The translations under genes were made by a program, and so were the position numbers. Shown here one piece after another: positions 43,690 through 52,149 of a DNA stretch of 64,000 bases (its first letter is position 1; each line of letters opens with the position of its first letter). The notes beneath the pieces are model-generated. The model was given only the letters and a program-made list of their open reading frames with translations, was not told the origin of the DNA and ran no database searches. The DNA lies in the NCBI GenBank assembly GCA_022823625.1, contig JAJEHQ010000023.1:1-64000 (forward strand), in the 5' to 3' direction. This DNA is from Gammaproteobacteria bacterium (GTDB taxonomy: Bacteria; Pseudomonadota; Gammaproteobacteria; Arenicellales; JAJDZL01).

Positions 43690-44730
43690 ATGAACTGGTG
43701 GACTAAACCAACTCAAGCCATAAACCTAGAGAGCCGAGAAAAAGCGACGTTGCGTCAACAGCAACTGACGAAACCACCGGGTTCGCTCGGTGAATTGGAA
43801 AACGTGGCGATAGCGTTTGCTGGCTGGCAGAGTCGGGAAATTCCTCAACTGAATCGTGTATGTGTTCGAATCTTCGCCGCAGACCACGGTGTGGTGGAAG
43901 AAGGAGTGTCTGCATTTCCTCAAGTTGTTACCGGTGAGATGGTTCGAAATTTCGCTGCCGGTGGTGCCGCAATCTGTGTTCTCTCAAAAATACACAATGC
44001 GGACTTCTCGGTTGTGAATGTCGGTACTGTCATACCGTTGGAATATCTGCCCCGTGTGGCGAATGTGCAACTGGCAAATGGAACCGCCAATTTCTGCAAA
44101 CAACCTGCAATGACTGAGGCGACGGTAGTTCGGGCTTTAGAGGTAGGCCGCGATTTCAGCCCACAAAATTCAGATCTTTTTATCGGTGGCGAAATGGGCA
44201 TCGGTAATACAACATCCGCAACTGCAATATTCTGTGCACTGCTCGGAGCATCGGTCCATGAAATGACAGGTCGCGGGACTGGAATTGATGACACGGGACT
44301 GAAACGAAAAGCTGAGACAGTCCAGGCAGCCTTGAATCTTCATCGTGAACACATCGCCAGTAGTGCTTTGGAAACGCTGCGCTGTGTTGGTGGTTTGGAA
44401 ATTGCTGCTTTGGCAGGTGCCTACATCGCATGCGCGCAGCGTGGTATTCCAAGTCTGGTTGATGGATTTATATCAACCGCAGCGGCTCTAGTTGCGATCA
44501 GACTCAACGAGGGTGTTCGAGACTGGCTACTATTCGCCCATTGTTCAGATGAACAAGGTCATAAACAAGCGTTGTCGATGATGAAAGTGACACCGCTGCT
44601 GAGTATTGGAATGCGGCTTGGTGAAGGCAGTGGTGCCGCAGTTGTCTATCCAATATTACAATGCGCATTAAAGCTTCACGCTGAAATGGCGACTTTCGAA
44701 CAGGCTAGTGTCAGCAACAAACCAATCTGA
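43690..44730 (+). CDS. cobT: Nicotinate-nucleotide-dimethylbenzimidazole phosphoribosyltransferase CobT
   Basis: 346 residues, the usual family length. Recognisable are KPPGSLGELENVA, FAADHGVVEEGVSAFPQVVT, the phosphate-binding GEMGIGNTTSATAI, GRGTGIDD and the C-terminal RLGEGSGAAV with the catalytic Glu. It makes alpha-ribazole phosphate, the lower ligand of B12. Overlaps cobC by 23 nt. Confidence 0.9.
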   Translation: MNWWTKPTQAINLESREKATLRQQQLTKPPGSLGELENVAIAFAGWQSREIPQLNRVCVRIFAADHGVVEEGVSAFPQVVTGEMVRNFAAGGAAICVLSKIHNADFSVVNVGTVIPLEYLPRVANVQLANGTANFCKQPAMTEATVVRALEVGRDFSPQNSDLFIGGEMGIGNTTSATAIFCALLGASVHEMTGRGTGIDDTGLKRKAETVQAALNLHREHIASSALETLRCVGGLEIAALAGAYIACAQRGIPSLVDGFISTAAALVAIRLNEGVRDWLLFAHCSDEQGHKQALSMMKVTPLLSIGMRLGEGSGAAVVYPILQCALKLHAEMATFEQASVSNKPI

Positions 44731-45346
44731 ATCTATCGCATACACAACAATCGACTTGCTTCGCCATGGCATCTGCGAAGGGGGTGATATTCTGCGGGGT
44801 TCTACGGATGTTGCTTTGCTGCCTAGAGGTCTGGATCAGATGGATGAGGTTGCACGCCACCAACCACACTGGAACCGGGTGATTTCATCGCCACTAAAAC
44901 GCTGTAGTGAATTCGCTGAACGCATTGCTGTGCAGCGGAATGTCCCCTTACATCTGGATGACAGATGGTGTGAAGTCGATTTTGGAGAATGGGACGGGGT
45001 AAAGATCGAGTCAATACGTGCCAATTACCCGAAAGAATCGGAGTTGTACTACAACCAGCCTACAGAATTCACACCGCCTGCGGGGGAGCCAATTTTGGAA
45101 TTTCAAAAGCGGGTAGTAAGCGCATTCAAACAATTGTTCGATCAATATCGAGGTGAACATCTGCTCGTTGTTCAGCATGGCGGCACCGCGCGAGTGCTTT
45201 TGGCTCATATATTGAATACACCGCTATCAGCTGCCATCCGAATTGCAATTCCCTATGCATGCCTGACACGGATTCGCGTTTATCACACGTCGGAAAACAA
45301 TTATCCAGTGTTGCTTGCCCATATTCCTGAACTTTCTGCCGACTGA
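44708..45346 (+). CDS. cobC: Alpha-ribazole phosphatase CobC (histidine phosphatase family)
   Basis: 212 residues from a GTG inside the end of cobT. RHGICEGGDILRGSTD carries the catalytic phosphohistidine motif, and VVQHGGTARVLL the second His. The operon position between cobT and cobS indicates that it removes phosphate from alpha-ribazole or adenosylcobalamin 5'-phosphate. Its stop touches the cobS start (one-base overlap). Confidence 0.85.
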   Translation: MSATNQSESIAYTTIDLLRHGICEGGDILRGSTDVALLPRGLDQMDEVARHQPHWNRVISSPLKRCSEFAERIAVQRNVPLHLDDRWCEVDFGEWDGVKIESIRANYPKESELYYNQPTEFTPPAGEPILEFQKRVVSAFKQLFDQYRGEHLLVVQHGGTARVLLAHILNTPLSAAIRIAIPYACLTRIRVYHTSENNYPVLLAHIPELSAD

Positions 45347-46116
45347 TGCTTTCCGAACTGTCACATCATTTCCGATCGTTTCAGGCTGCGATGCAATTCA
45401 TGACTTGCATACCTGCAGGATCGATTGACGACATCTCACCAGCGGCGCGCAATGACATGTTAATTTGGTATCCCGCGGTAGGTGCCGTCATTGGTGTGAT
45501 TCTGATTCTTGGAGAGTGGCTCTCCTCTCCATTGAATGACTTCATGCAGGCATCTTTGTTGCTAACCATCTGGGTTGTAGTGACTGGGGGACTGCATCTG
45601 GATGGATTAGCAGACTGTGCGGATGCCTGGGTCGGTGGATTAAGCGATCGGGAAAAGACTCTAAAGATTATGGATGACCCGCGATGTGGGACGATTGCGG
45701 TGATTGCAGTCACTTTGACGCTGATTGTAAAATTTGCGGCACTCACATCATTTCAAAACTGGATCATGTTGCTGCTGATTCCGATTTTGGCCAGACTCAT
45801 GATAATCCCGGCATTCTTGTGGTTGCCGTATGCCAGGGAATATGGAATAGGTAGTGAAATTCAGCAAGCGCTTTCGCAGCAGAAAAGAAACCGGTGCAAG
45901 GTGATTGTTGCTGTCATCGGAGTCTTGCCTTTGGTTCTGATTTCATTTAAGTTGTGGATTCTGCTGCTGATAGTCTTAGTGACTACATTCTTGCTGTGGC
46001 GTTTCGCGATGATCAAGCGACTGCAGGGGTTTACTGGAGATTGCATAGGGTTGCTGATTGAACTGTCAGAGGTGGTGTTGGCAGTTGTTTTTGTAGCTTA
46101 TGTGTGGACAACTTGA
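45346..46116 (+). CDS. cobS: Adenosylcobinamide-GDP ribazoletransferase CobS
   Basis: 256 residues, an integral membrane enzyme with about six hydrophobic segments. GGLHLDGLADCADAWVGG (metal-binding Asp cluster), MDDPRCGTIAVIAV and GFTGDCIGLLIELSEVVL are CobS signatures. It joins the activated cobinamide with the alpha-ribazole (phosphate), the last step of B12 assembly. Overlaps cbiB by 13 nt. Confidence 0.9.
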   Translation: MLSELSHHFRSFQAAMQFMTCIPAGSIDDISPAARNDMLIWYPAVGAVIGVILILGEWLSSPLNDFMQASLLLTIWVVVTGGLHLDGLADCADAWVGGLSDREKTLKIMDDPRCGTIAVIAVTLTLIVKFAALTSFQNWIMLLLIPILARLMIIPAFLWLPYAREYGIGSEIQQALSQQKRNRCKVIVAVIGVLPLVLISFKLWILLLIVLVTTFLLWRFAMIKRLQGFTGDCIGLLIELSEVVLAVVFVAYVWTT

Positions 46117-47054
46117 TCACACCTGGCATCATTGTTGCAGCGATTGTACTTGACTGGGTTTTCGGCGAGCCCAAACGATATCATCCATTGGTTTGGTTTG
46201 GTGGTGTCACTGACCGAATCGAACAAGTTTGTGAACGTCCCGAATTTAAAAGTACATCACCTTTCGCCCGTGGTTTTTATTGTTGGCTGATTCTGGTACT
46301 GCCACCTACGGTAGCGACATGGTTGTTACTAAGTTGGTTGCCGACTCCGGCCCAGTGGATTCTGGAGTGTCTGATTGTTTACTTCTCAATCGGTTGGAAA
46401 AGTATGCAGGAACACGCCTACGTGGTGCATAGACACTTGGAAGCCAAAGAACTGGATATGGCACGCGAATCGGTCAGCAGGATTGTAAGCCGCAAGACCG
46501 ACGAACTCGACGAGCGAGAAATCGCAAAAGGTGCAGTTGAGGCAGTGATCGAAAACGGTAGCGATTGTGTGATATCACCAATTTTCTGGTATCTGTTGCT
46601 TGGTGCACCCGGCGCGCTGATGTTTCGACTTGCCAATACCCTTGACGCCATGTGGGGCAATAAAACTGATCGTTACATCGAATTCGGCCGTGCATCAGCA
46701 AGAATTGATGACATTCTCAATTGGATTCCCGCTCGTCTGACTGCAATTGGATATGCAATTTGCGGAAGATTTGCCAGTGCCTGGTGGTGTATGAATAACC
46801 AAAAAGCTGAATCCGAGGGACCCAATGCTGGATTGGTCATGGCAGCTGGAGGCGGTGCGTTGGAAATAAAGCTTGGTGGACCTGCGATCTATCACGGGAA
46901 GCTCGATGTTCGTCCAGTTCTAGGGATCGGGCGCGAAGTTGAGGGTCGGGATATACTTCGTTCAATTCAACTGTTGTGGCGAACCATAGGATTTTTACTG
47001 CTAATTCTTGCGATTGCCTACGCGCTCTGGTATTGGGCCGATATTTTGATTTAG
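46104..47054 (+). CDS. cbiB: Adenosylcobinamide-phosphate synthase CbiB/CobD
   Basis: 316 residues, membrane protein with N- and C-terminal hydrophobic segments. DWVFGEPKRYHPLVWFGG, RIVSRKTDELDEREIAKGAV, VIENGSDCVISPIFWYLLLG and NTLDAMWGNKTDRYIEFGRA are CbiB signatures. It attaches aminopropanol (phosphate) to adenosylcobyric acid. This is odd next to a dead cobQ: it would need cobyric acid from outside or from another route, and no threonine-phosphate decarboxylase is in the window. Confidence 0.88.
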   Translation: MDNLITPGIIVAAIVLDWVFGEPKRYHPLVWFGGVTDRIEQVCERPEFKSTSPFARGFYCWLILVLPPTVATWLLLSWLPTPAQWILECLIVYFSIGWKSMQEHAYVVHRHLEAKELDMARESVSRIVSRKTDELDEREIAKGAVEAVIENGSDCVISPIFWYLLLGAPGALMFRLANTLDAMWGNKTDRYIEFGRASARIDDILNWIPARLTAIGYAICGRFASAWWCMNNQKAESEGPNAGLVMAAGGGALEIKLGGPAIYHGKLDVRPVLGIGREVEGRDILRSIQLLWRTIGFLLLILAIAYALWYWADILI

Positions 47055-47116
47055 ATTCTTAAACGATTGATTGAAGTTTCTAATCACTATGTAAACTCAT
47101 CTGACTCAAATTGAAT

Positions 47117-48028
47117 ATGCAGTTACTAGCCCGAACAAAACTACTCTCAGGAATGATCGCGATTCTTTGCGGCTTTGCGGTTCAACTTTGTGCTTCACCG
47201 GCAGTCGGGAGCACAATTTCCGTTGTGGACGACAGTGGTGAAACGATTATTCTTGACAAGCCAGCACAAAGACTGATCACACTGGCACCGCATTTGACCG
47301 AGCAGGTCTTTACCGCAGATGGTGGAGACAGAATTGTTGCCACGGTGAATTACAGTAATTTTCCTGAAGCCGCTTCGCAAATCCTGACTATCGGCAGCTA
47401 CAAGAAAATCAGTTATGAAATGGTTGTCGGATTAAATCCAGACTTGATTTTGGCAACTGGTGGCAACGGCTTGGAGATGATTAATCGTCTACGGGCTTTG
47501 GGCTATACGGTCTATGTTGATGAACCTCGCGAACTGGAAGACGTCGCATCAGCTCTGGAGCGGATTGGTAAACTGCTTGGCACACAGGACAGCACTGAAT
47601 TAGAAGTTCAACGCTTCAACAGACGGTTGCATGAATTGAAGAGCAGTTATAGCAACGCTAAGGCCATGCGTGTGTTCTACGAGGTATGGAATGAGCCACT
47701 TATCACAATCAATGGTAAACATTTGATATCAAGCGTTATGCGCCTTTGTGGTGGAAAAAATATTTTCTCTGATGCACTTCCAATGGCACCAAGGATCAAT
47801 GTTGAAACTGTCATTCGACGAGATCCGAATGTGATTATTGCAAGTGGGCACGGAGAACAGAGGCCGGATTGGCTTGATGAATGGCTACAGTGGCCTTCCA
47901 TCACAGCTGTTCAGCAGGGACACCTATACTTTATTCCCCCAGATATTTTGCAGCGTCACACAGTCAGAATTTTGGATGGGGCAGAAATTATGTGTAATTT
48001 TATAGACTTAGCGAGAAAATCAAGTTGA
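47117..48028 (+). CDS. btuF: Periplasmic corrinoid-binding protein BtuF-like
   Basis: About 303 residues from the ATG at 47117. Sec signal peptide (LLSGMIAILCGFAVQL, cleavage near residue 30). The mature protein is a class III binding protein: RLITLAPHLTEQVFTADGGD, VVGLNPDLILATGGNG and the C-terminal lobe with NIFSDALPMAPRINVETVI. Distance to cbiB is short (~60 nt), so it closes the btu/cob operon. It delivers corrinoid to BtuCD. Confidence 0.85.
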   Translation: MQLLARTKLLSGMIAILCGFAVQLCASPAVGSTISVVDDSGETIILDKPAQRLITLAPHLTEQVFTADGGDRIVATVNYSNFPEAASQILTIGSYKKISYEMVVGLNPDLILATGGNGLEMINRLRALGYTVYVDEPRELEDVASALERIGKLLGTQDSTELEVQRFNRRLHELKSSYSNAKAMRVFYEVWNEPLITINGKHLISSVMRLCGGKNIFSDALPMAPRINVETVIRRDPNVIIASGHGEQRPDWLDEWLQWPSITAVQQGHLYFIPPDILQRHTVRILDGAEIMCNFIDLARKSS

Positions 48029-48093
48029 TTCTCAACATTTATGAAAAGATTAAAGGGATTTAAAGAATATTTGTTGTGCTGTCGTCACTTTCA

Positions 48094-48336
48094 TCAGGGT
48101 AAATGATAGGAAAGATATTTGTTGCTGCTTGAAGCCATCTCATTCTGTGTAGCAATATGAACGTCATCAACTTCATCCGAGTCAATCAACCATTTCACAA
48201 ATTGCCCGCAAAGGTTACGGTTAGCCTGTAACACTGCTGCGAATGCTTCCGTGAAGAAATTCTCTAGAGATGTCCGACCGTCTCGCGGGCGATACGCGAA
48301 CAGAGGCGAAGGAAAATGCTCTGCATTGGGCATCAC
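48094..48336 (-). pseudogene. N-terminal fragment resembling a PD-(D/E)xK nuclease-family protein
   Basis: 80 residues. SPLFAYRPRDGRTSLENFFT followed by EAFAAVLQANRNL resembles the N-terminus of a group of PD-(D/E)xK nuclease-superfamily proteins (pattern RxxxxSLENFFTEAxAxLL). The nuclease core that should follow is missing; the frame ends soon after with unrelated low-complexity residues. Judged a truncated gene, lying between btuF and the ferredoxin gene. Confidence 0.45.
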
Positions 48337-48453
48337 AAATAGATAGCGATTTGCCGATGATTTGTAATTTGTCAGATCAATACTATTCTAAGGTTTCCTA
48401 TTTGAAACTTTAGAGATTACGAGGCATTTTCGTTAGAGAATTTTACGAACTAG

Positions 48454-48783
48454 TCAATATCCTTCCATACTCAAGTACCTGAACTTGTCAGACACATCCG
48501 CCCACTCCTCCGCATTCGGTGGAGGCTTGCGGAATTCAGCTACCGGCCAATTTTTCGCTAGATTAAGATTCAAATCTCTAAATTTTTCTTGTCCTTTCGG
48601 TAGAGCATAGTCAGCAAAAATTGCATCAACAGGACATACCATTTCACAGAGTGCGCAGTTCGCACATGCGTCAGGGTCGATAACAACAAAGTTAACGCCT
48701 TCGCGAAACGCACATTGCGGGCAAACCTCAATGCACTCGGCGAATTTGCACCGTATGCAAGCTTCGGTAACAACGTATGCCAT
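48454..48783 (-). CDS. fdxA: Seven-iron (FdxA-type) ferredoxin
   Basis: 109 residues. The N-terminus aligns with Azotobacter ferredoxin I-type proteins: CIRCKFAECIEVCP and, later, CANCALCEMVCPVDAIF, enough for a 3Fe-4S or 4Fe-4S plus a 4Fe-4S cluster. The non-ligand Cys that normally follows at CPVDC is one position earlier (CPQC). C-terminal AEEWADVSDKFRYL is typical. It follows the cupin gene by 15 nt and is probably cotranscribed with it. Confidence 0.85.
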   Translation of the reverse strand: MAYVVTEACIRCKFAECIEVCPQCAFREGVNFVVIDPDACANCALCEMVCPVDAIFADYALPKGQEKFRDLNLNLAKNWPVAEFRKPPPNAEEWADVSDKFRYLSMEGY

Positions 48784-48798
48784 ACGTGCTGGTCCAAG

Positions 48799-49215
48799 TC
48801 AAGATTTCGCTTGAAATCCTGCTGTGTTGAAGAATATGTTGGGCTTTCGATAAACCGCAAGAAGCACACATCCTTCATCAGACTTGGTTTCATGCATTGA
48901 CCCTGGATGCCTGTATACAAACTCCCCCGCCCGGCAAATGCCGTCATGGTCGTAGAACGAACCTTCAAGCACGTAGCTTTGTTCAATTTCAGGGTGCTTG
49001 TGAAACGGAAGTGTTGCACCCGGCTCCCATTTCAAAAGAACGGTCATCGAGCCCTCTTCGTTATTGCGATAGAGCACTTTCATTGAAATGTTTTCAAACT
49101 GTGATGGAACCCAATCCATTTGTTTCGGATCGACATAAACAGATCCATTGGGAGTCGGTTCCAATCTTCCCTTCAGTCGCTCTTTGAAGTGTGATTTTTT
49201 GATTGCTTCAGCCAT
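48799..49215 (-). CDS. Cupin-domain protein (ChrR-like)
   Basis: 138 residues forming one beta-barrel cupin. Metal-binding motif 1 is GATLPFHKHPEIEQSYVLEG (two His, Glu) and motif 2 GEFVYRHPGSMHE. ChrR-type cupins act as sensors, dioxygenases or isomerases; function here is not determined. GGAG lies upstream of the ATG. Confidence 0.78.
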   Translation of the reverse strand: MAEAIKKSHFKERLKGRLEPTPNGSVYVDPKQMDWVPSQFENISMKVLYRNNEEGSMTVLLKWEPGATLPFHKHPEIEQSYVLEGSFYDHDGICRAGEFVYRHPGSMHETKSDEGCVLLAVYRKPNIFFNTAGFQAKS

Positions 49216-49430
49216 TTTGACCTCCTGTATTAGATTAAATGTTTAAATTTGATTAGTACTGTTGATGTTGCTGAATCCGTCCAAACGAATGGTTTTCGAT
49301 TTTCGGAGGAGCAGTTCAAAATTAATTTTCACATCCGAATTGAATTGACTCGTCAAAATTCCAGATCTTCAAATAGTCCTGATAGATTGTTTGTGTAAAT
49401 TCTCCAGTTGACCTATTGCTCGTCAATGAG

Positions 49431-50033
49431 TCATTCCGACACTGCAGAATTCTGTGTCGGATCAGCTTCACAGGAAATAACCAATGCTTTAGCTTCTTTG
49501 CCAAGCGCATACCCGCGATGCCGAAGAGATGCATCAAAGTAAATGCTGTCTCCTGCGCCGAGCAGCCATTCCTGATCTCCGACTTTGAAATTTACTCTTC
49601 CGCTGAGTATGAACAAGAATTCCTGTCCCTCGTGTTCAAAGTACACATCCTCGCTAATGTTTTCGGGAAAGGTAAACACGAAAGGGCTCATCCAACCGTT
49701 TGTGAACCCTCCACTTAAGCTTTCGTAATCGTAACCAAATGTCGTTCCACCGCGAACAACTGATGATCGTTCTTTAGCCAAGACAACAGCAACTTTTTTC
49801 TGTTCTGTTTGTCCGTTGGCACCCGCTTCTGAAAAGAATTCTGAAAGCGGTACATTGAGTGCGGCAGAAATGCGAACCAATGTTCCGATCGGGGGAACTT
49901 TAGCGGCGCTTTCGATTTTTGACAGATAGCCCTTTGTGAATCCTGTTGCGTCAGCAAGCTCTGCCAAAGTCAACTTACGTTCAATGCGAAATTGCTTCAG
50001 CTTGACGCTTATTTGTGAGATTACTTCGATCAT
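49431..50033 (-). CDS. XRE-cupin transcriptional regulator
   Basis: 200 residues: an N-terminal XRE HTH (RKLTLAELADATGFTKGYLS, then KIESAAKVPPIGTL) and a C-terminal cupin that would bind a small effector (GQEFLFILSGRVNFKVG, then AGDSIYFDASLRHRGY). This architecture (PuuR/SutR group) often regulates adjacent amino acid, polyamine or alcohol catabolism genes. It follows the DJ-1 gene by one nt in one operon, divergent from the hydroxyproline-type operon, which is its probable target. Confidence 0.85.
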   Translation of the reverse strand: MIEVISQISVKLKQFRIERKLTLAELADATGFTKGYLSKIESAAKVPPIGTLVRISAALNVPLSEFFSEAGANGQTEQKKVAVVLAKERSSVVRGGTTFGYDYESLSGGFTNGWMSPFVFTFPENISEDVYFEHEGQEFLFILSGRVNFKVGDQEWLLGAGDSIYFDASLRHRGYALGKEAKALVISCEADPTQNSAVSE

Positions 50034-50034
50034 A

Positions 50035-50673
50035 TTAACAAATCACTGCTTGTAGTCGTTTTTCATTTGCTTGCGATGCGGCCGAATATTCAATAATTCG
50101 TGCCGTCTCATCTGAAATTGCTTTACCGCACATTTTGTCTATCAGATGCAATGTAACGTCGATCGCTAGACTGACGCCACCGCCGGTTACAACAGTGCCA
50201 GTATCAACAAGCCTGGCTGGAATGGTGTTAACTTTGGGATAGGATTCCTCCATCAGACAAAAAGGTGAATGCTCGCCTTTGACAACTTCCCTCTTTGTTG
50301 TCGCAGTCAAGCCGTCAAGAATTCCCGCTGCTGCCAGAATCAGGCCGCCAGTACATACTGAAGCGACCGTCATGCACTTCGCACAAGTACGGATGAACTC
50401 AAGCACCTTTGGATTTTCAGTTTGGTTTGTCCAACCTGCACCACCTGTTACGATCAGTACATCCGCGTCGGGACAATTGTCAACTCCGAAATGCGTCTCC
50501 ACGATCAGCCCGTTAGTCAAACAAATGGACCCGGCATTCTCCGCAACCAGAAACATCTCTATAGAAGGCGAAATTCTTTTAGCCATAGACAATACACCGA
50601 ATGTTCCGCCAAGATCAATTGGCTCTACTTCGTCATAAATGAAAATTGCGAATCTAATTGGTTCTGACATCAT
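50035..50673 (-). CDS. DJ-1/PfpI-family protein (GATase1-like)
   Basis: 212 residues. The nucleophile elbow is VASVCTGGLILAAAGILDGL with the reactive Cys; an acidic residue in DEVEPIDLGGTFGVL and VVTGGGVSLAIDVTLHL complete a fold seen in isonitrile hydratase and GlxA-like regulators. No C-terminal AraC domain, so it is the enzyme-like form. First gene of an operon with the XRE-cupin regulator. Substrate unknown. Confidence 0.82.
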   Translation of the reverse strand: MMSEPIRFAIFIYDEVEPIDLGGTFGVLSMAKRISPSIEMFLVAENAGSICLTNGLIVETHFGVDNCPDADVLIVTGGAGWTNQTENPKVLEFIRTCAKCMTVASVCTGGLILAAAGILDGLTATTKREVVKGEHSPFCLMEESYPKVNTIPARLVDTGTVVTGGGVSLAIDVTLHLIDKMCGKAISDETARIIEYSAASQANEKRLQAVIC

Positions 50674-51099
50674 TCAATTCCAGAATATAGATGTACGTTG
50701 ATCATTGCGATGATTATAAAATAGTGTTTCCTAATAGTCAACTAATTAATAGAACTATGGAAACTATATTCACAAAATAAAGGTAAATGCCTGTTAATTA
50801 GTATAAATGTTATCCAACAGGCAACATTGCGTTGTGTGCTTAAGTATATGAACCCCTTAGAAAATCACATTTTGTCGTATCTAAATGTGTAGTCAACTAA
50901 CAATAAGTCGTATAAGTAAAGTGTAATGAAATTTCATATTCAGGCAATAGAGTGTGTAATTTCGATCAGCATCGAGCATTACCCTCAGGCTTATGTAACC
51001 TGCAATGAAAAATTCATAACCAAATCTCTTCTTTCTGATAAACTGCAACGGGCAGGTTCAGCATAGAACCGATAAATAGAGCTTAAGGGACAATGTCAA
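50674..51099. promoter_or_regulatory. Divergent control region with paired operator-like repeats
   Basis: 426 bp without a gene. TAGTCAACTAA occurs twice in direct orientation (50735-50745 and 50890-50900). An 8-bp inverted repeat TGCCTGTT/AACAGGCA lies at 50788-50823. These are plausible sites for the XRE-cupin regulator encoded on one side of the region, controlling both directions. Confidence 0.45.
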
Positions 51100-52149
51100 A
51101 TGGAGTACAGAATTCTGGGTCGTACCGGAGTCAAGGTTTCAAGTTTGTGTCTTGGTACCGATAACTTTGCTGATCCAACTCCAGAAAAGGAGTCAAGACG
51201 AATTCTTGATATGGCACTGGATGCAGGTATCAATCTCGTTGATACTGGCGATATCTATGCCGATGGTGAAGGGGAAAAGATTATTGGCCGTGCAATGAAG
51301 GCCAATGGTAAAAGACACCAAACTCTGCTTGCTACAAAAGTTGATCATGGTCGGCGTAGACCCGGATACTCCCTAGATGATCCCTCGCTGTATGGAGTCA
51401 ACGATTTCGGTCATTCTCGTTTACATCTCATCCGCGCCTGTGAAAATTCACTGAAGAGGTTGCAAACAGACTACATTGACTTATATCAGCTTCACCGCCC
51501 GTCTCCTGATATTCCATGGGAGGAACAATTGGGTACGCTCACCGATTTGGTTCAGCAGGGAAAGGTTCGCTATATCGGCTGTTCTACTCATCCTGCCTGG
51601 AGTGTGATGGAAGCAATCATGACGAGCGAGCTTAAGGGTTATGCACGCTTTGTGTGCGAACAACCGCCTTACAACTTGCTTGATCGCAGAATAGAAAATG
51701 AATTAGTCCCTCTTTGTCAAAAACATGGTGTCGGGCTCATAGCATGGGCGCCGATGGCGATGGGGGTTCTTGCCGGACGATATACGTCTGCCACTGACTA
51801 TCCAGAGAATTCACGAGCAGCTTTAAGAGGCGGTTTTTATGCCGATCGTGTAACCCAGCGCGGCATTGAAGTAGGCATTGAGTTTACAAAAATTGCAGAA
51901 GGGCTTGGGTTAACTCCCGCTCAGTTGGCAATTCTTTGGGTCAAGGATCAGCCTGGAATTACTGCACCGCTGATTGGTCCTAGAAAGGTTGAACAACTCA
52001 TTGACCTTATCCCGATCAAAGACATGAAATTAGACGATGAAACTCGGGCTGCGTGTGATGCCCTGGTACCTGAAGGGAGTGTCGTTGCAGATTTTCACAA
52101 TACTGCAAATTGGATGAAAATGCAGGTCGCTGAAGGAGCTATGTCTTGA
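51100..52149 (+). CDS. Aldo/keto reductase
   Basis: 349 residues, TIM barrel. Catalytic tetrad visible: Asp and Tyr in VDTGDIYADGEGEKIIG, Lys in LLATKVDHG, His in YQLHRPSPD; the coenzyme-binding end has TAPLIGPRKVEQL. NADPH-dependent reduction of carbonyl compounds. Overlaps the next gene by 4 nt, so it belongs to the PRAC/TRAP operon. Confidence 0.85.
   Translation: MEYRILGRTGVKVSSLCLGTDNFADPTPEKESRRILDMALDAGINLVDTGDIYADGEGEKIIGRAMKANGKRHQTLLATKVDHGRRRPGYSLDDPSLYGVNDFGHSRLHLIRACENSLKRLQTDYIDLYQLHRPSPDIPWEEQLGTLTDLVQQGKVRYIGCSTHPAWSVMEAIMTSELKGYARFVCEQPPYNLLDRRIENELVPLCQKHGVGLIAWAPMAMGVLAGRYTSATDYPENSRAALRGGFYADRVTQRGIEVGIEFTKIAEGLGLTPAQLAILWVKDQPGITAPLIGPRKVEQLIDLIPIKDMKLDDETRAACDALVPEGSVVADFHNTANWMKMQVAEGAMS

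Noticed and set aside
48570-49019. 149-codon minus-strand frame
   Set aside because: Overlaps ferredoxin and cupin genes in another frame; both of those have intact metal-binding motifs.
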